Positions 1 to 12,300 of a stretch of 64,000 bases of DNA are shown here, one piece after another. The position numbers were made by a program, and so were the translations under genes. The stretch is from Timema cristinae. Lineage: Eukaryota > Arthropoda > Insecta > Phasmatodea > Timematidae. The notes beneath the pieces are model-generated. The model did no database searches, had not been told where the DNA came from, and saw nothing but the letters and a program-made list of their open reading frames with translations. The DNA is taken from positions 41,360,566 to 41,424,565 of the forward strand of contig JBCFYV010011164.1 in NCBI GenBank assembly GCA_039000515.1, written 5' to 3'. Each line of letters begins with the position of its first letter. Position 1 is the stretch's first letter.

Positions 1-1580
1 AAAGCTGTTAAACGGCCTAATGTGAGTGAATTATTTAAAAAACGAGCAACCGATCTTGACAAAGGTCTTCTTGCTTCTTACGAGGTGTCTTTATTGATCG
101 CTAAATGTGGTAAACCTCACACAATTGGCGAAACTCTTGTTTTACCGGCTACCAAAAAAATTGTTGAAATTATGCTAGGCGAGGGCCCTAGTAATAAGAT
201 AAGTCAATTGGTTCCTTTGAGCAACAATACTGTTTCCAGGCGAATTGACGAAATGGCCACAGACGTTGAATCCAAACTCACCAATTTGTTTAAAAAAAGT
301 AAATTTGCATTGCAGATTGATGAATCAACTGTGATTGATAACAAAGCCATTTTATTAGCTTATGTGAGGTTTATCAATGAACAAAAGGAAATTACCGAGG
401 AAATGCTGTTTGCTAGAACTTTGATCACTGATACGAAGGGATCGTCGATTTTTAAAGTGGTACAAGATTATTTTGAGGAAAAAGAGATTCCCCTAACAAA
501 CGTGAGCGTTTGCGCAACAGACGGTGCTCCTGCCATGTCAGGTCGTCATTCTGGGTTTCTAGCCCACCTTAAGAAAGAAGTGCCAGAGGTCATCACTATT
601 CACTGTGTCATTCATCGTAAACACTTAGCTGCGAAAAAATTGAGTGGTGTCCTGCATGAAACCCTAAAACTGGTCATTACTGGTGTCAACAAGATTAAAG
701 CTAATTCCCTCAATGACCGTCTGTTCCGACAACTTTGCAATGAAAATGATGAGGAATTCGAACGCTTGAGTCTACATACGGCCGTGAGGTGGCTTTCCAA
801 AGGAAACTGTTTGCGCCGTTTCTTCGAATTATTTGACACGGTTACTGAGTTTCTCGACACGTCTGATCCTGTTTTAAGTGAGAATTTGAAGCAACGCAAG
901 TTGGAACTTGCGTACCTTACAGATATTTTTGAAAAAATGAACGAAGTCAATATAAGGCTTCAAGGAAACAAGATGAACCTTATCAAGGCCAAAGGAATTA
1001 TTTCATCATTCATCGCCAAGTTTGATATTCACAAGGTAAATATTGGCCGTAAAGAGCTGATTCAGTTTCCGACCCTTAAAAAGTGTTCAGTATCAGCTAA
1101 CGGGACTCCTGAACTCCGAGAAGACAAAATCCTAATTTTTACTGATCACCTTGACCAGTTAAAAACTGACATGGAATTAAGATTTGAAGATTTGACCAAG
1201 TTACAAATTCCTGATTGGATTCTAGATCCATTCTCGTTTGAAGCTGTGGATAAGCTTGATAACTATTTGCAGACAGAGTTTCTAGATCTGAAGTATGACT
1301 GTGAGGCGAATATCATTTTCAAGCAGAGCGGCTACGAGTTAGGCTGGGTGAAGATTATGGACACTTATCCACAACTGTGGGGAAAAACTGGAGCACTTCT
1401 CATCTCGTTCCCGTCAACAGATTTAGTTGAAAAGGATTTAGTTATGTTGTTCAGCTCCTCACAAAACAAAGAAATAAGTTGGACTTTTGCCTCAAAGGAG
1501 ACTTGCGCCTGAACTTGACGAACATAAAGTCGGATATTCAAGCTTTAACTGAAATTCACCAAGCACAAGGCAGCCATTGA
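1..1580 (+). pseudogene. hAT transposase, ZBED/SCAND3-like, C-terminal frameshift
   Basis: The frame is open from base 1, so the protein starts outside the window, and it runs to a stop at 1510-1512. Numbering from the GTG at 22, the catalytic core shows the first aspartate in LQIDES (residue 100), the second in CATDGAPAMSG (167), an HCVIHR motif (194-199) and AVRWLSKG. The expected dimerisation tail begins in frame (FPSTDLVEK) and is then lost. One base appears to be missing near 1430-1436. Reading the next frame from there restores the family C-terminus (motifs LLTKQRN, GDLRLNLTNI and AQGSH) to a stop at 1578-1580. This single lesion would inactivate an otherwise complete core, which suggests a young copy. 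ZBED5/ZBED8-type host genes descend from the same family, but the TIR at 1984 argues for a transposon. Confidence 0.85.
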
Positions 1581-1984
1581 AAAGGTAAAATAAAACAATA
1601 ACAAATTTTCAAACTTTCATTTTTTCAAATTTTAACTGTCAACTTTCTTAATTTTTCCAGATTCCAATTTTAAAATGAAAACATGTACTCCTGTTTTTTA
1701 AATGTACATCAATGATCTTAGTTAATTATTTCACTTCTTTGTTATCTAAAAAAAAATCTGTAAAAAATGTACATTTTTTTCTATTTTATTCAAGAGTGAC
1801 CGGATAAAACTGCTTTGGTTGTTTTTATATACGGTAGTAAAATTGTTTATAATAATAAAACTGCTTTATTATTTACACCTTACTTCAAAATAAAATTAGT
1901 CATACAATGAAAATGAAAAGGGGCGATAGGTGTTAGTCAACCTCCAGAAAGGGGAGATGGGCCACAAAAGGTTGGGAACCACTG
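1..1984 (+). mobile_element. hAT DNA transposon, right-hand part (left end outside window)
   Basis: The segment carries most of a hAT transposase and then about 400 bp of AT-rich 3' sequence. It ends at 1971-1984 in GTTGGGAACCACTG, which read on the other strand is the CAGTGGTTCCCAAC terminus typical of hAT elements. The left terminal inverted repeat and the N-terminal BED finger would lie before position 1. The 8 bp after the end (GTTTAAGG) would be one copy of the target-site duplication, but its partner is not visible. Confidence 0.8.
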
Positions 1985-1997
1985 GTTTAAGGTATCT

Positions 1998-3532
1998 TAG
2001 AGATGGGCTACCATCCATTGTTTTGTTGTGACTAATCGATTAATATGACCGATTTACATGCTCTAGATACATTGAGTGAATAATTATCTTTTCCACGATT
2101 ATTAAATGAGATAATCGATTAATTGGTTTAATTTTTAAAAATTGTATTTTCTTTTTTAATAGCTAAACGCATATTGGGGAATTTCAAAGGTAAAGAAGGT
2201 AGATTAATTGAAAATATATAAAACACTGGCTAAATATTTTGGCTGTTGACTAGTTTTGGTTTATTTTTCAATTTATATAAAGATATACAAAACACAAAAT
2301 AAAAAAATCATATTATTTTACTAACTACCAAATAAATCACTTATTTAAAAAAATATTTTTGCAAATGTTGGAGAAAATTAAGTTTTTTAAATCATGCTAT
2401 AGCCTATTTCTTTCAGGTTATAGCATAATTTAAAAAAATTAAATTCAGCATAAAAATACACTATTCTAAATTTTGGAGGAACTACATAAATTCCAAACAT
2501 GACATTAAGCTCATTATTTTGTATTATTCAATATACAATTCCCGTTGTATCATGAATATATTTGGTTGAATCTATGAAAAGGATGGTATGATCATTAATT
2601 AGGTATCATTTTCTGATTTGTATCAGATGGAATGTTATGATAATTTTTTAATCCACCTGTGACTGACTCGTCTCTCTGTGAAAAGATAAAAGATCCCCCC
2701 TCCCCCTTTATGACCTTTAAAATATAGCTAATATATAATAGTTGGTTGCGTTGTGTCCAAAATAGCTTCTTATTTAGAAGGTAGGTCCTATCGATGCATG
2801 CTAGAATCCCAAACAATTTATAGTGGATTGTTCTTTTGCACCTCAAAATAGTAGATTCTTCTTTATAACGGAGAGTTTAAACATACCTGGCAACATAACA
2901 TTGGCTATTACGGTGGAACAAATTCCCAATAAAGGACTTTTTCAATAACGAACGGGGACACTGCTAGCGTAGAGATACATATTTTTGCTCACAAATCTCT
3001 AAACAGAGGGCAAAAATTGAGAACACCAGTTCATATACAGCATTTTACTGCAGGAATGTCAGAAATGTCATTGTCTCGTGTGAAGTGTAAGCAGTCTTGC
3101 TTTTCCTCTCTAGGAAAAGTTTTTAAGATAGCCTACGTTGTAATGACTGTATATTATTAACAAGAGAACCTTAAACAATTGATGTTGGTCTAAGACCAGT
3201 TTTTAAAACTTAATTATAACTGTACGATTTGAAAGTAAAGTCCGTAAACTGGCACTACTTTAGTTTTGGGAGAATCGCGGTGTAGTGCCAAGATTTACAA
3301 AACAATGTTATTCTGTCAATATTGATAATATCTAGTATATTATTTTTAATATTATATTTTGAATTAACAAACTATAATATTAAAGTTGATAGTTTAAGAA
3401 AATATGATTTAATACATGAATGTATAAAAATAACTTTAATAACTGTTAGCTAAATAACATCAAAAACATTATTGTAATTTGCATCATATTAGAAACAGGT
3501 TAATGGAATGGACCTTTTGTAAGGCAGAACAC

Positions 3533-3574
<42 letters not shown>

Positions 3575-3775
3575 GTAATTGGAGAAGCATTATAGCTTAG
3601 AACTAAGAGTAATGACGCTTAATTTTTTATTTTATTGACAACATTAATCTATTGGTTATTAATTGATAATTATACTGCCGATGCATCGAGTAATCGATTC
3701 ATAGTTTTTAAAAAAGGACCGATTTGAAAGAATCGATTGTTATTGATATTGATATTGCCTATACCTACCTTGACG
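1998..3775. mobile_element. possible non-autonomous hAT-like element with AATCGATT-rich ends
   Basis: Both ends of this gene-free AT-rich stretch carry clusters of AATCGATTAAT-like words (2034-2145 and 3690-3745). The left edge AGAGATGGGC resembles the inverse of the right edge GCCTATACCT. No target-site duplication is convincing and no coding capacity is seen between the ends. Short low-complexity ORFs inside (2595-2846) have no recognisable content. Confidence 0.25.
3533..3575. repeat. (AAT)n microsatellite
   Basis: About 14 AAT units in a row with a single substitution near the right end. Confidence 0.9.
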
Positions 3776-5094
3776 AGCCTCACTATGACCCTATAAGTTA
3801 CCATCTATAGTGGTATCAAGCTTGCAACCGTTCATAGTAAACGAAGTGTACATAAGACGAAAAAAGTATAAATATTCTAGTTTAATTATAATGTGTCATA
3901 TTACTATTAATTATAATCTATATTACCTGGTTTCTTATTACATGGGTGAACGTAGGATCCTCTTGTTTTCTGTGGGTAGGTACCAGTCCAATGGATGTGG
4001 GCTCGTATGATAATAACAGTAAAAAATTGATTGTTAATTCTATTCTGTATTTATTTTTGGTAGGTAGTTTTAATGTTCGTCAATCTTCTTCTTTGTGAAA
4101 CCACGGTTCTCTAGTAATTGATATATCAAGAGAGAAGAAAAGTCGTGTATATGTGAACCCAACGAACAATTTTTGTGCATCTGTGAAAGGTTTACACGGA
4201 CATTTTCGATTAGATTTGTAACAAATACAATAAAGAAAGCTCATTATTTATATTTAGAGTGTAGTGTCTAAGATCAATATGGAAACTGGGCGTTGTATTA
4301 CATGATACGTGAATCTCATAGAATGGACGAAAGGAAAAACAGATTATGCCACTCGCTGTTACAATGGTCTGGCACAAGCCAACTAGCCACCTTAAAGACG
4401 GTTATTTATGTCTTACTAAAATACAAGGGGGTTAAAAGATAAACAAAGCTAATATAGTACCCAAACGTCACATCTACAATAAGGCCAGTGACGCATTTAG
4501 GCACCGTATATAGCACATTCCATTTACCCTGAAAGGATAGCAGTCCTACCTTGAGTGAATATAATATGGCCCTCTCTTATAAGCTGCACCGTAATATAGC
4601 ACATCAAGGTAAGCTTGATACCGTTCATGATAAAAGTGAATCCATATCCCCCGATCGCTTCATTCCCGAGATTGATATAAAAACCACACTTGTTTCGTCA
4701 GAGCATAGTGAATAATCTCGTTCATGATTTAAATATTTCCAGGCAGCCAACAGGGTTTTTGGGATAAATATTGCAGAATGGAACTTTCTGTTAAGGACAA
4801 ATTAATATCCGTCTTTAAGAAGAATCACAAGCTATTTCTAAGCTACAGTAGATCGCTGGAATCCTTATCATCTGCGGTGAAGTATTTTTTTTTAGCATCG
4901 CGTCTAATATCATGATTTTTGTTGGAAGAACAGTAGAGAAAATTCAAACATATTCGTTTACAGCCAACAATGATAGGATTAAGTATTGATAAGCTCTAGC
5001 AAAAGTGACAGTTGTAAATAACATGATTTGATGTATGAATATATTAAACTTGTTTCGGTAACTTTAGTAACTCCTACCAAAATCATACTATACT
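3776..5094. other. AT-rich intergenic DNA, nothing recognised
   Basis: Only short spurious ORFs occur (for example 3810-4010). No splice-flanked coding block, tRNA-like box or terminal repeat was seen. Confidence 0.5.
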
Positions 5095-5340
5095 AACCTT
5101 TGGGTTATATGCTTATGTACTAATTATGATAATTATATTAGGTATTAGGAAGGCTATATTCAGAGGAAGTGTACCCGCATCTTGGTGAAGGAAGAGTGGG
5201 AAACAATTTTGGAAAAAAATCCACCCTCAATACATCCGACCAAGATTCGAAACTCGATCTCCCCGCCATTGGCAGTCTAGTCTACTTTGAGAGTAGCGCC
5301 TTAGACCATGTGGACATCGAATCAGGTTGCAGTGAAGTAA
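5095..5340 (-). repeat. SINE-2 copy, tRNA-derived
   Basis: Read on the - strand, it has a degenerate tRNA-like head with a B-box-like GATTCGAAACTC complement near 5240, followed by the SINE-2 body (inverse of AGGAAGTGTACCCGCAT...GAGAGTGG). The body matches copies at 33342-33593, 34071-34290 and 62045-62305. The 3' tail is largely eroded. Confidence 0.7.
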
Positions 5341-5554
5341 ATGGTTTTCGTGAATAACTGAGAGATCAGCACAACCCTAAAGAATGAAGACTGTGAAACC
5401 ATCAATACCTGAGAATTCAGTGAACAAGAAGATGCACATTATGCAATACATTCTAAAGAATATTTTTGATAGATTTTCGGATATCTGAAAGTGACCAGAC
5501 TTTCACCCGGACTGTAAACTGGATTTACAAAATATTGTTATTTGTTATGTCTTT

Positions 5555-5851
5555 GAGACAGTCAATCAACTGATAAATCCTATAATGCAAAGTACTGGCC
5601 AGCCAGAGAAGACTGTTTATTCCGAAGACATAATAATCAGAACGCGCCCTTGTTGAATCCTGAAAAGATGTTTTGGTCTCCATTTCACATTCAATTGGGG
5701 TTTCTGAAGAATTTTGTGAAGAAAGACTTGAACAAAAGTGGTAAAGATTTTCAGTATTTGCCCAGTAAGTTGCCAAAGTCAAAGAAGGAATCTTTATCAG
5801 CCCATGAATATGAAAAGTTATGTTCTAAGGAGATAATCAAAGAAAATTGAA
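5555..5851 (+). pseudogene. fragment of a repeat-borne protein family of unknown function
   Basis: One frame reads KYWPAREDC, then HNNQNAPLLNPEKM, then HIQLGFLKNFVKKDLNKSG and FQYLPSKLPKS, ending at 5848-5850. The order of motifs (YWP-R..., PL-P-K, HI-LG-KNFVK, F-YL) matches a protein family I associate with repeats in many arthropod genomes, where the usual form is HIKLGLMKNFVKA. The fragment lacks both ends of that family and has no start of its own. The family's function is not known to me. Confidence 0.5.
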
Positions 5852-6448
5852 CTGAATTGATTTGTAATATAAGTCAAGACTAAGATATTATCTCTTGCAA
5901 TTTATGAAAGTATGGTTCAAATTAGATAATTGATAAATTAACTATTGCGTATAGTTGACATTATGATTAACCCTTACAGGACGTTAGCATATTTTGGTAA
6001 TACTTATTTACATTTACTAGTGCTGTAATATGAGTCAAATAGGTAAACTGATAACATAACATTTAAAATGAAAATAAAAGTCAAACAATTATAATAGTGA
6101 CGAACTGGTTTATAAAGTTAAATATAATATCTAATATCAATCGAGTAGGACTGAACTAATAACATGACATAATATACTATTGATTACAATTATTTTAAAA
6201 TGAAAGTAAAATTTAAACAATTATAAAAGTAACGAACTAGATATGAAATAAGTTAAACTGTGGAGCAATTTAAAACACCAATTTAAAATAAGTTATACAA
6301 AATTGATGAGTGGTTTGAATTGTAACATTTCAATGTTCAAGAAGTTTCCATAAAGGTTTAATTTAGTTTAATAATAATCTAAGTCTTATCTGAATTTTTG
6401 GTCCTGTATTCCTTTTGGTGTTCCTGTATGTCCTGGGAATCATTGGAA
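5852..6448. other. AT-rich intergenic DNA, nothing recognised
   Basis: Two related stretches (6045-6115 and 6160-6245, both with AAATGAAARTAAAA and ACAATTATAA followed by ACGAACT) look like an old local duplication. No gene is visible. Confidence 0.45.
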
Positions 6449-6474
6449 CAGTGGCGGCTTGTAGCTAAAATTAT

Positions 6475-6736
6475 TGGGGGTGCTGCTAACACGGCAAAAC
6501 AGTGCATTTTTTACTTCACAGCCGCAAAGTCAACTTTTCTGTTGGTACCATTCAGAATTAAATCTACGAATATATTTATTGTTGTTGCTCTTGCCTGGCT
6601 GAGATATTAGAGTATCAGGTGTTGAACGACCTCTTTTCTTAACTGTAACTTTCTCATCGAGAGATAACTGTGAAAACTTAAGCTGTCGAAGTTCACTTAC
6701 AGTCACAGAAATTATTTCTTGGGGATGCAAGGTCAT
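6475..6736 (-). pseudogene. N-terminal fragment of ZMYM1/TTF-type hAT transposase
   Basis: From ATG at 6736 the - strand reads MTLHPQEIISVTVSEL..., then RSTPDTLISQPG and NNKYIRRFNSEWYQQKS, followed by a stop at 6530-6532 where the family has tryptophan (TGA for TGG). The same frame continues LCGCEVKNALFC, the zinc-binding start of the TTF-type finger, and then the sequence breaks off near the element's left end. This identifies the parent as a ZMYM1-like hAT. The protein is truncated and non-functional. Confidence 0.7.
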
Positions 6737-6963
6737 GGTTAAAGATTTCTGTTAAATAATAGAACCGAAAAAAATGAAACAAATAGAATAGCTGGAAGCA
6801 GAATAATAATCTAACTCTACACTCTTATACACTTTATCACATTCAACGGTACACAGTTTTTAAGCACAACACACCTTCCACCATCATGCCAGAGCCGGCA
6901 CTGCGAGATCAACAGTGATTTCTCTAACTGTCAGTCCCGCCTTACTCCCCATCTCCTCCTATG

Positions 6964-6975
6964 TGCGCATGCGCA
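6964..6975. promoter_or_regulatory. NRF1-like palindrome TGCGCATGCGCA
   Basis: A perfect palindromic NRF1-type motif lies about 230 bp upstream of the transposase ATG on the - strand, inside the hAT derivative. It probably marks the old transposon promoter. A second such motif is at 51137-51146 in the Polinton-like element. Confidence 0.5.
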
Positions 6976-7224
6976 CAACAGTCAAACACCACGTTGCTGG
7001 CACTGTGAAGCGCACAGTTCCATTCAAAGATTTTTGTATCTTTTTCATAAACTGGGGGATGGCTACTGAAGCACTGAAATTAAGCTTAAGGAATATATAT
7101 TGTACTACAAAAATAAAGAAAGAATTAAAGAAAAAAGAACTCATCATATTAAATGTTATAGATAATATCAAGTGGAAATAGGGAGTGCTGCAGTTCCGCA
7201 GTGCTTATACACGAGCCGCCACTG

Positions 7225-9268
7225 CACTGGAACGTTATTTAGCCGACATGTCTTGGTACTAGAAACAACGTACCATATTCATGGAACTGAAATTAAAATT
7301 CAAGACTTGCTAAAGAATGAAGATTAAAAAAACGTAAAATTAAGTGAAAAGAGGAATGGAATCCACAGAACAAAAAATATATAGATAAAGCAGCAATATT
7401 CAAACAAATTTACGTCGTTTGGGTGATGAAACACAATGTGTTGCTACGACCTGTAGATGTTGACTGTCTGGGTGTGGTTTGTTGCAGAATTAGGTAAAAT
7501 AGAAACTTGCAGTGCTGGCAACGTAATATGAGGTGTAGTTGATATATCATGGTGTACATATGTTGTGTTGTAAAATGATGTAAAAATGTATCCGTGAATT
7601 GAATTGAATTGGCTGCATGACACTCATTTATATCAGTATTCCACAGCCTTATGGGTAGGAAAAGTGGGGTAATTACTCCGATATTATGAAAAGGCTACTA
7701 CAGAACTCCAGAAGTTAGAATGTTGTATGTGATGAAATATACATGTTTTAAATTCACTCCTGAACTTTCCGAGAACATTAGTGGTGAGCAAGAGCAATGG
7801 TTTCAACACGAAATGACTAAAGTGGAGGTGAAAGTCGAGTAACAATGATCGATTACGGCTTTTTTTAAATATCCCTGAGAAAGATTATTAAACTTTCAAT
7901 ACAAATAATAAAGTATTTGTTAATTAATAGATCGTAACTTTTGTATGTGGTTTCTTTGCATATAAGGTTTGAAGAGTTAAAAACACTATCAAAACGTATT
8001 AACCTGTGTGTACTCTAGAGTGTATTCTCCAGTGTTCAGACACTGGTAAAATCCTTAAACCTTCTTTGCATAGACAAGTAGTAATGCTTCTATTTATTAA
8101 TCTGGGGCTTATTCCTGTAGCATAAAAGTTAATTTCATCCAAATGTTTGAAAAAAATATTGAAATTTGTTGATAAGTGAACTATCTTCTGATCGGAGGCA
8201 AAAGAGTCACTCCCTGGCGGAAATGTTAAAATCTCTGTCACTGTGTTTTCAATGATGACTCATCACTCTGAGGTATTGCTCAGCTAATATGAGCAATCTA
8301 CCTCTTCTTAAATCTATGTGTGCACGTGGTTTTGGTTTTTATAAGTCTTTGCCTGGTAGCTCGTTGCACCATTGAACATTTTTGAAAATACCACCATCTT
8401 TGTTGACAAAAACTTCATTTCTTCCTTACTGTTTGTTTGTCCGATAAGCGGGTGCGACTGTTTGTAGACGGCCCATTAGGTGCCACACTGGATATCATCG
8501 CTGGGCAAGCTGTATAACTACTATTGGGAAACAGCTTTATCATTTTATCGTTTGCGTGTGGTCAATCTCACCTCAAATATAAGAGAAGTTTTTGCGACGC
8601 TGGTTAATCTAGGTTGCCAATAGTTCCTTCTTACCTCAGCACACCACCTTCCAACATAACTGAGAGTGAGGAGATTTGGCAACAGTTAACCGAGAGAGGG
8701 CTAAGATAAAGCTTCTCTCCATAAGATTAACATTTTCCTCAGAAATAATATTGGGTGTAGTGTGTGTGTGTGTGGTTTCAGATGGCGTAGGAACAAGGGA
8801 TACGGGGCTAGGCCTATATTGCATCCACACATTTTATTTGACATTTTTACCAACCCAAATTTTAATATAAATGTACTCCCTTTAAATAAAGGCTAAATAT
8901 TTTATCTGGGTTATATGTTTGTACAGCCTACATTTTTTGTAGATTTTTTTGTGAACTGTGCTAAAATATTTTAACTACGATAATTAATTATATTGAAATC
9001 GTCATCAAAATTGTCGTTAAACACACCCAAATATATGAAAATTTGTCGTGGGATTCATACGGATCTAGGTATCTTACAAAGCTTTGCCAAATATCAATAT
9101 ATTAAGTTTAGCAACAATTCCTTATCAAAGACCAAGCACGTCACATCACCTTTTAAACTAGTGTGTAAGTCTCGTGTTGATATTATCTGTGTGTTTAGAG
9201 AGTTCAGGCCAAACACTCGAAATAGACAAATAGGGTCAATGCCAACCTATAATTTCGTGTGCTTCCAG
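7225..9268. other. gene-poor stretch upstream of the first visible DYNLRB exon
   Basis: It contains a (TG)n tract at 8757-8775 and small ORFs without recognisable content. If intron 1 of the DYNLRB gene is this long or longer, this is intron. I could not point to exon 1 (ATG plus a donor). Confidence 0.4.
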
Positions 9269-9347
9269 GCGAATCTCGTGGAAGAGGTACTGAAGAAGAT
9301 ACAGAACTACGAAGGTGTCATAGGGACTATAGTAATCAACAGTGAAG
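9269..9347 (+). CDS. DYNLRB: DYNLRB exon 2
   Basis: The acceptor is TATAATTTCGTGTGCTTCCAG and the donor is GAAG/GTGGGC. The 79-bp exon encodes 26 codons plus one base and starts ANLVEEVLKKIQ. The split codon (G|..) falls where the family has the Gly of the NTEG/NSEG motif. Confidence 0.88.
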
Positions 9348-12300
9348 GTGGGCAAGGGGCTAGGGGTGGGCATTCTCCAGCAATTGGATAGTGACCACCC
9401 ATTGATAGGTTATATCGAGGGGAAGTCCCTCGGTAGAAGGTAAGCAACTTGCGTCGATCGGGACGTGAGCAAAGGCACCAAATATAGTTTCGGCTGGTTC
9501 GCAGGAGAAGTTGGGGTTTGAAAACAGTTCCGGTATACCCGGATTCTTGTTCGCTCCCATGTTTCCTTCACGCAAATATGGATACTCGTCCTCAAAACTC
9601 TACCTCCCTTATCCCTAATACTGTAAATAACTGAAAAACAACTCTTATAGCTGCGTCATCTTAGTGTAATTAACTGTAAAACCACTCTTCCGGATGTGTC
9701 AAAATAATATTTCATTCTAGTTTGATTTTGTGTTTTGGTTATTAAAGACAAACTACCTCACCTAAAGTAATGGGATGAACACGTTTAACTTAAAGGACAT
9801 GTTCCAACAATCGCCATAAATGCGATGGGAAACTACAAGAACAGCTTTAGCTAAGCCAACCAAAAATAAGCCCTGTAACTACAAAGCAAGTAAACAGGAC
9901 CATCACCTTCTGCAACATGCAACACACTGTCATTGACCATTTGGGTAGGAGCAACACCTTCTGCAACATGCATCACACTGTCATTGACCATTTGGGTAGG
10001 AGCAACACCTTCTGCAACATGCAACACACTGTCATTGACCATTTGGGTAGGAGCAACACCTTCTGTAACATGCAACACACTGTCATTGACCATTTGGGTA
10101 GGAACATCACATTCTGCAACATGCAACACACTGTCATTGACCATTTGGGTAGGAGCAACACCTTCTGCAACATGCATCACACTGTCATTGACCATTTGGG
10201 TAGGAGCAACACCTTCTGTAACATGCAACACACTGTCATTGACCATTTGGGTAGGAGCAACACCTTCTGCAACATGCAACACACTGTCATTGACCATTTG
10301 GGTAGGAGCAACACCTTCTGTAACATGCAACACACTGTCATTGACCATTTGGGTAGGAACATCACATTCTGCAACATGCAACACACTGTCATTGACCATT
10401 TGGGTAGGAGCAACACCTTCTGCAACATGCAACACACTGTCATCTACCATTTGGGTAGGGGCACCCCCTTCTGCAACATGCAACACACTGTCATTGACCA
10501 TTTGGGTAGGAGCATCACCTTCTGCAACATGAAACACACTGTCATCTACCATTTGGGTAGGGGCACCCCCTTCTGCAACATGCAACACACTGTCATTGAC
10601 CATTTGGGTAGGAACATCACATTCTGCAACATGCAACACACTGTCATCTACCAATTGGGTAGGAACATCACATTCTGCAACATGCAACACACTGTCATTG
10701 ACCATTTGGGTAGGAGCATCACCTTTTGCAACCTGCAACACACTGTCATTGACCATTTGGGTAGGAGCATCACCTTCTGCAACATGCAACACACTGTCAT
10801 TGACCATATTTCTTTAAATTTATAGAAGCAAAAGTATTTTTTTAAATTCTAAATAATAACCAAGATCTTTTTACAGCACATAATGATGACATTTCTTAAA
10901 AAATCACTGTGGAAAGATTTACTTAATTGATTACACCAGTTTTGAATATATATACTATTAGTTATGCGAACAGTAGACCTCACTCCCTCCATTAAAAATG
11001 CTTAGTACAATATGTTAAGAATAAAAAACTGTCCTAGGTATTCAATCAAATGATTAGAGTTTCAAATTAAAATCACTTGAGATAAGCTATTAAACTCAAA
11101 AGCTTTTAAGTGCTAATCATACTGAAATGAACAAGCAAATTCAAAATTATTTAAGGATTACATACATATATAGTCTGGCTTAGGTTCAAAGAATGATAGT
11201 GACAAATTTCGTTAAAATTTGTCTACGCATTTGGCAGTTGTCGCAGAACAAAGAGTAGCCATATTTCTGAACCATATTCATCTTCAAACGGATGACTAGA
11301 TTGAAAAACCACGTGCATACGTTGTTTTGCTTAGGTTAAAAGAATGTTCTTGTCAAATTTGGTTAAAATTGGTTCACAAATTTGACAACTATCACGGAGT
11401 AAAGATCCTGAAAGACAGACAAAATACCAAATGGTCAAGTTGTAACAATCCAATAACGGATCCCTCATTGTGCTGCCATATGTTATGCTGTCATAACGTG
11501 CCCCTTACTTGGGACGCCAATTTGTGACATCCTTCGACACTTGCCCTTAGTTGGGACGACAATTGTAACGTAATATATCTGGCCCCAGGTTTGGGCACCA
11601 ATTTGTTACGCCCCTCGTTGTGATACCAATTTATAACGCTCCCGTAACGGGCACCTTTACTTGGACGCCAATTGTAATGTTACTATGTTTCGAAGTCTAT
11701 TGCTATGGGTCCACGTTGTGCTCCTATTATTATCTTATGTAATAGTTACTATTATTACCCGACGTTGGGCTTCACTTTTTTGTGATAGAAATAAATAACG
11801 TCAGATAACGTTGCTATTAGTTTATTCAATGATAGTAACATTGATAGTTATTGAAAAATGATCATGTTGTACGAGCGCCGAGCAAACGTCCGTCCATAAG
11901 TGTGCTTGAGATTGCACCACTCGTTTGGTATATCTCAATCCAATAGAACTTACTAGAATGTTTAAGAACCGGAAACTACCTCAAATTAAACATCTACATT
12001 ATTCTGGGTTGTTCGAGAGCAGGAAGTTAATTTTTAAAAGACTTTGACATTGCAATTTTGACTCAACTTTACGTCACACACTGAAGTTAGTTACAGTAGC
12101 TGATGCCTCCTAACTTCAGGGCGTGAACTTAAAAACAATAAATAACTAGTAGGGCTTGAACTTAAAAACAATAAGTAACTGGTAATTTCCTAGTTAGAAT
12201 CTGGTAACTATCATACTGAATAATTTAGAAGAAGACGTGCTTTAATCGCCAAGTAATAATATATAAAATTCAAATAAAATTATATATATTTATATATATA

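Larger units (their letters stand above)
6449..7224. mobile_element. hAT deletion derivative with TIRs and 8-bp TSD
   Basis: The left end CAGTGGCGGCTTGTA and the right end (inverse CAGTGGCGGCTCGTG) form terminal inverted repeats. The flanks are CATTGGAA (6441-6448) and CACTGGAA (7225-7232), an 8-bp target-site duplication with one mismatch, as expected for hAT. The 776-bp element keeps the promoter side and the first exon-like part of its transposase on the - strand and has lost the rest. Confidence 0.85.

Noticed and set aside
7999..8241. Zinc-finger-like ending (HWRIHSRVHTG) on the - strand
   Set aside because: Only the final residues resemble a C2H2 linker. No cysteine pair or repeated finger precedes it.
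8993..9391. 132-codon ORF as a complete gene
   Set aside because: Only 9269-9347 is coding (DYNLRB exon 2). The rest is intron that happens to be open.
9851..10825. ORFs of about 300 codons on both strands
   Set aside because: The 51-bp unit is a multiple of three, so repetition keeps frames open. The array lies in a DYNLRB intron and lacks splice or start signals of its own.
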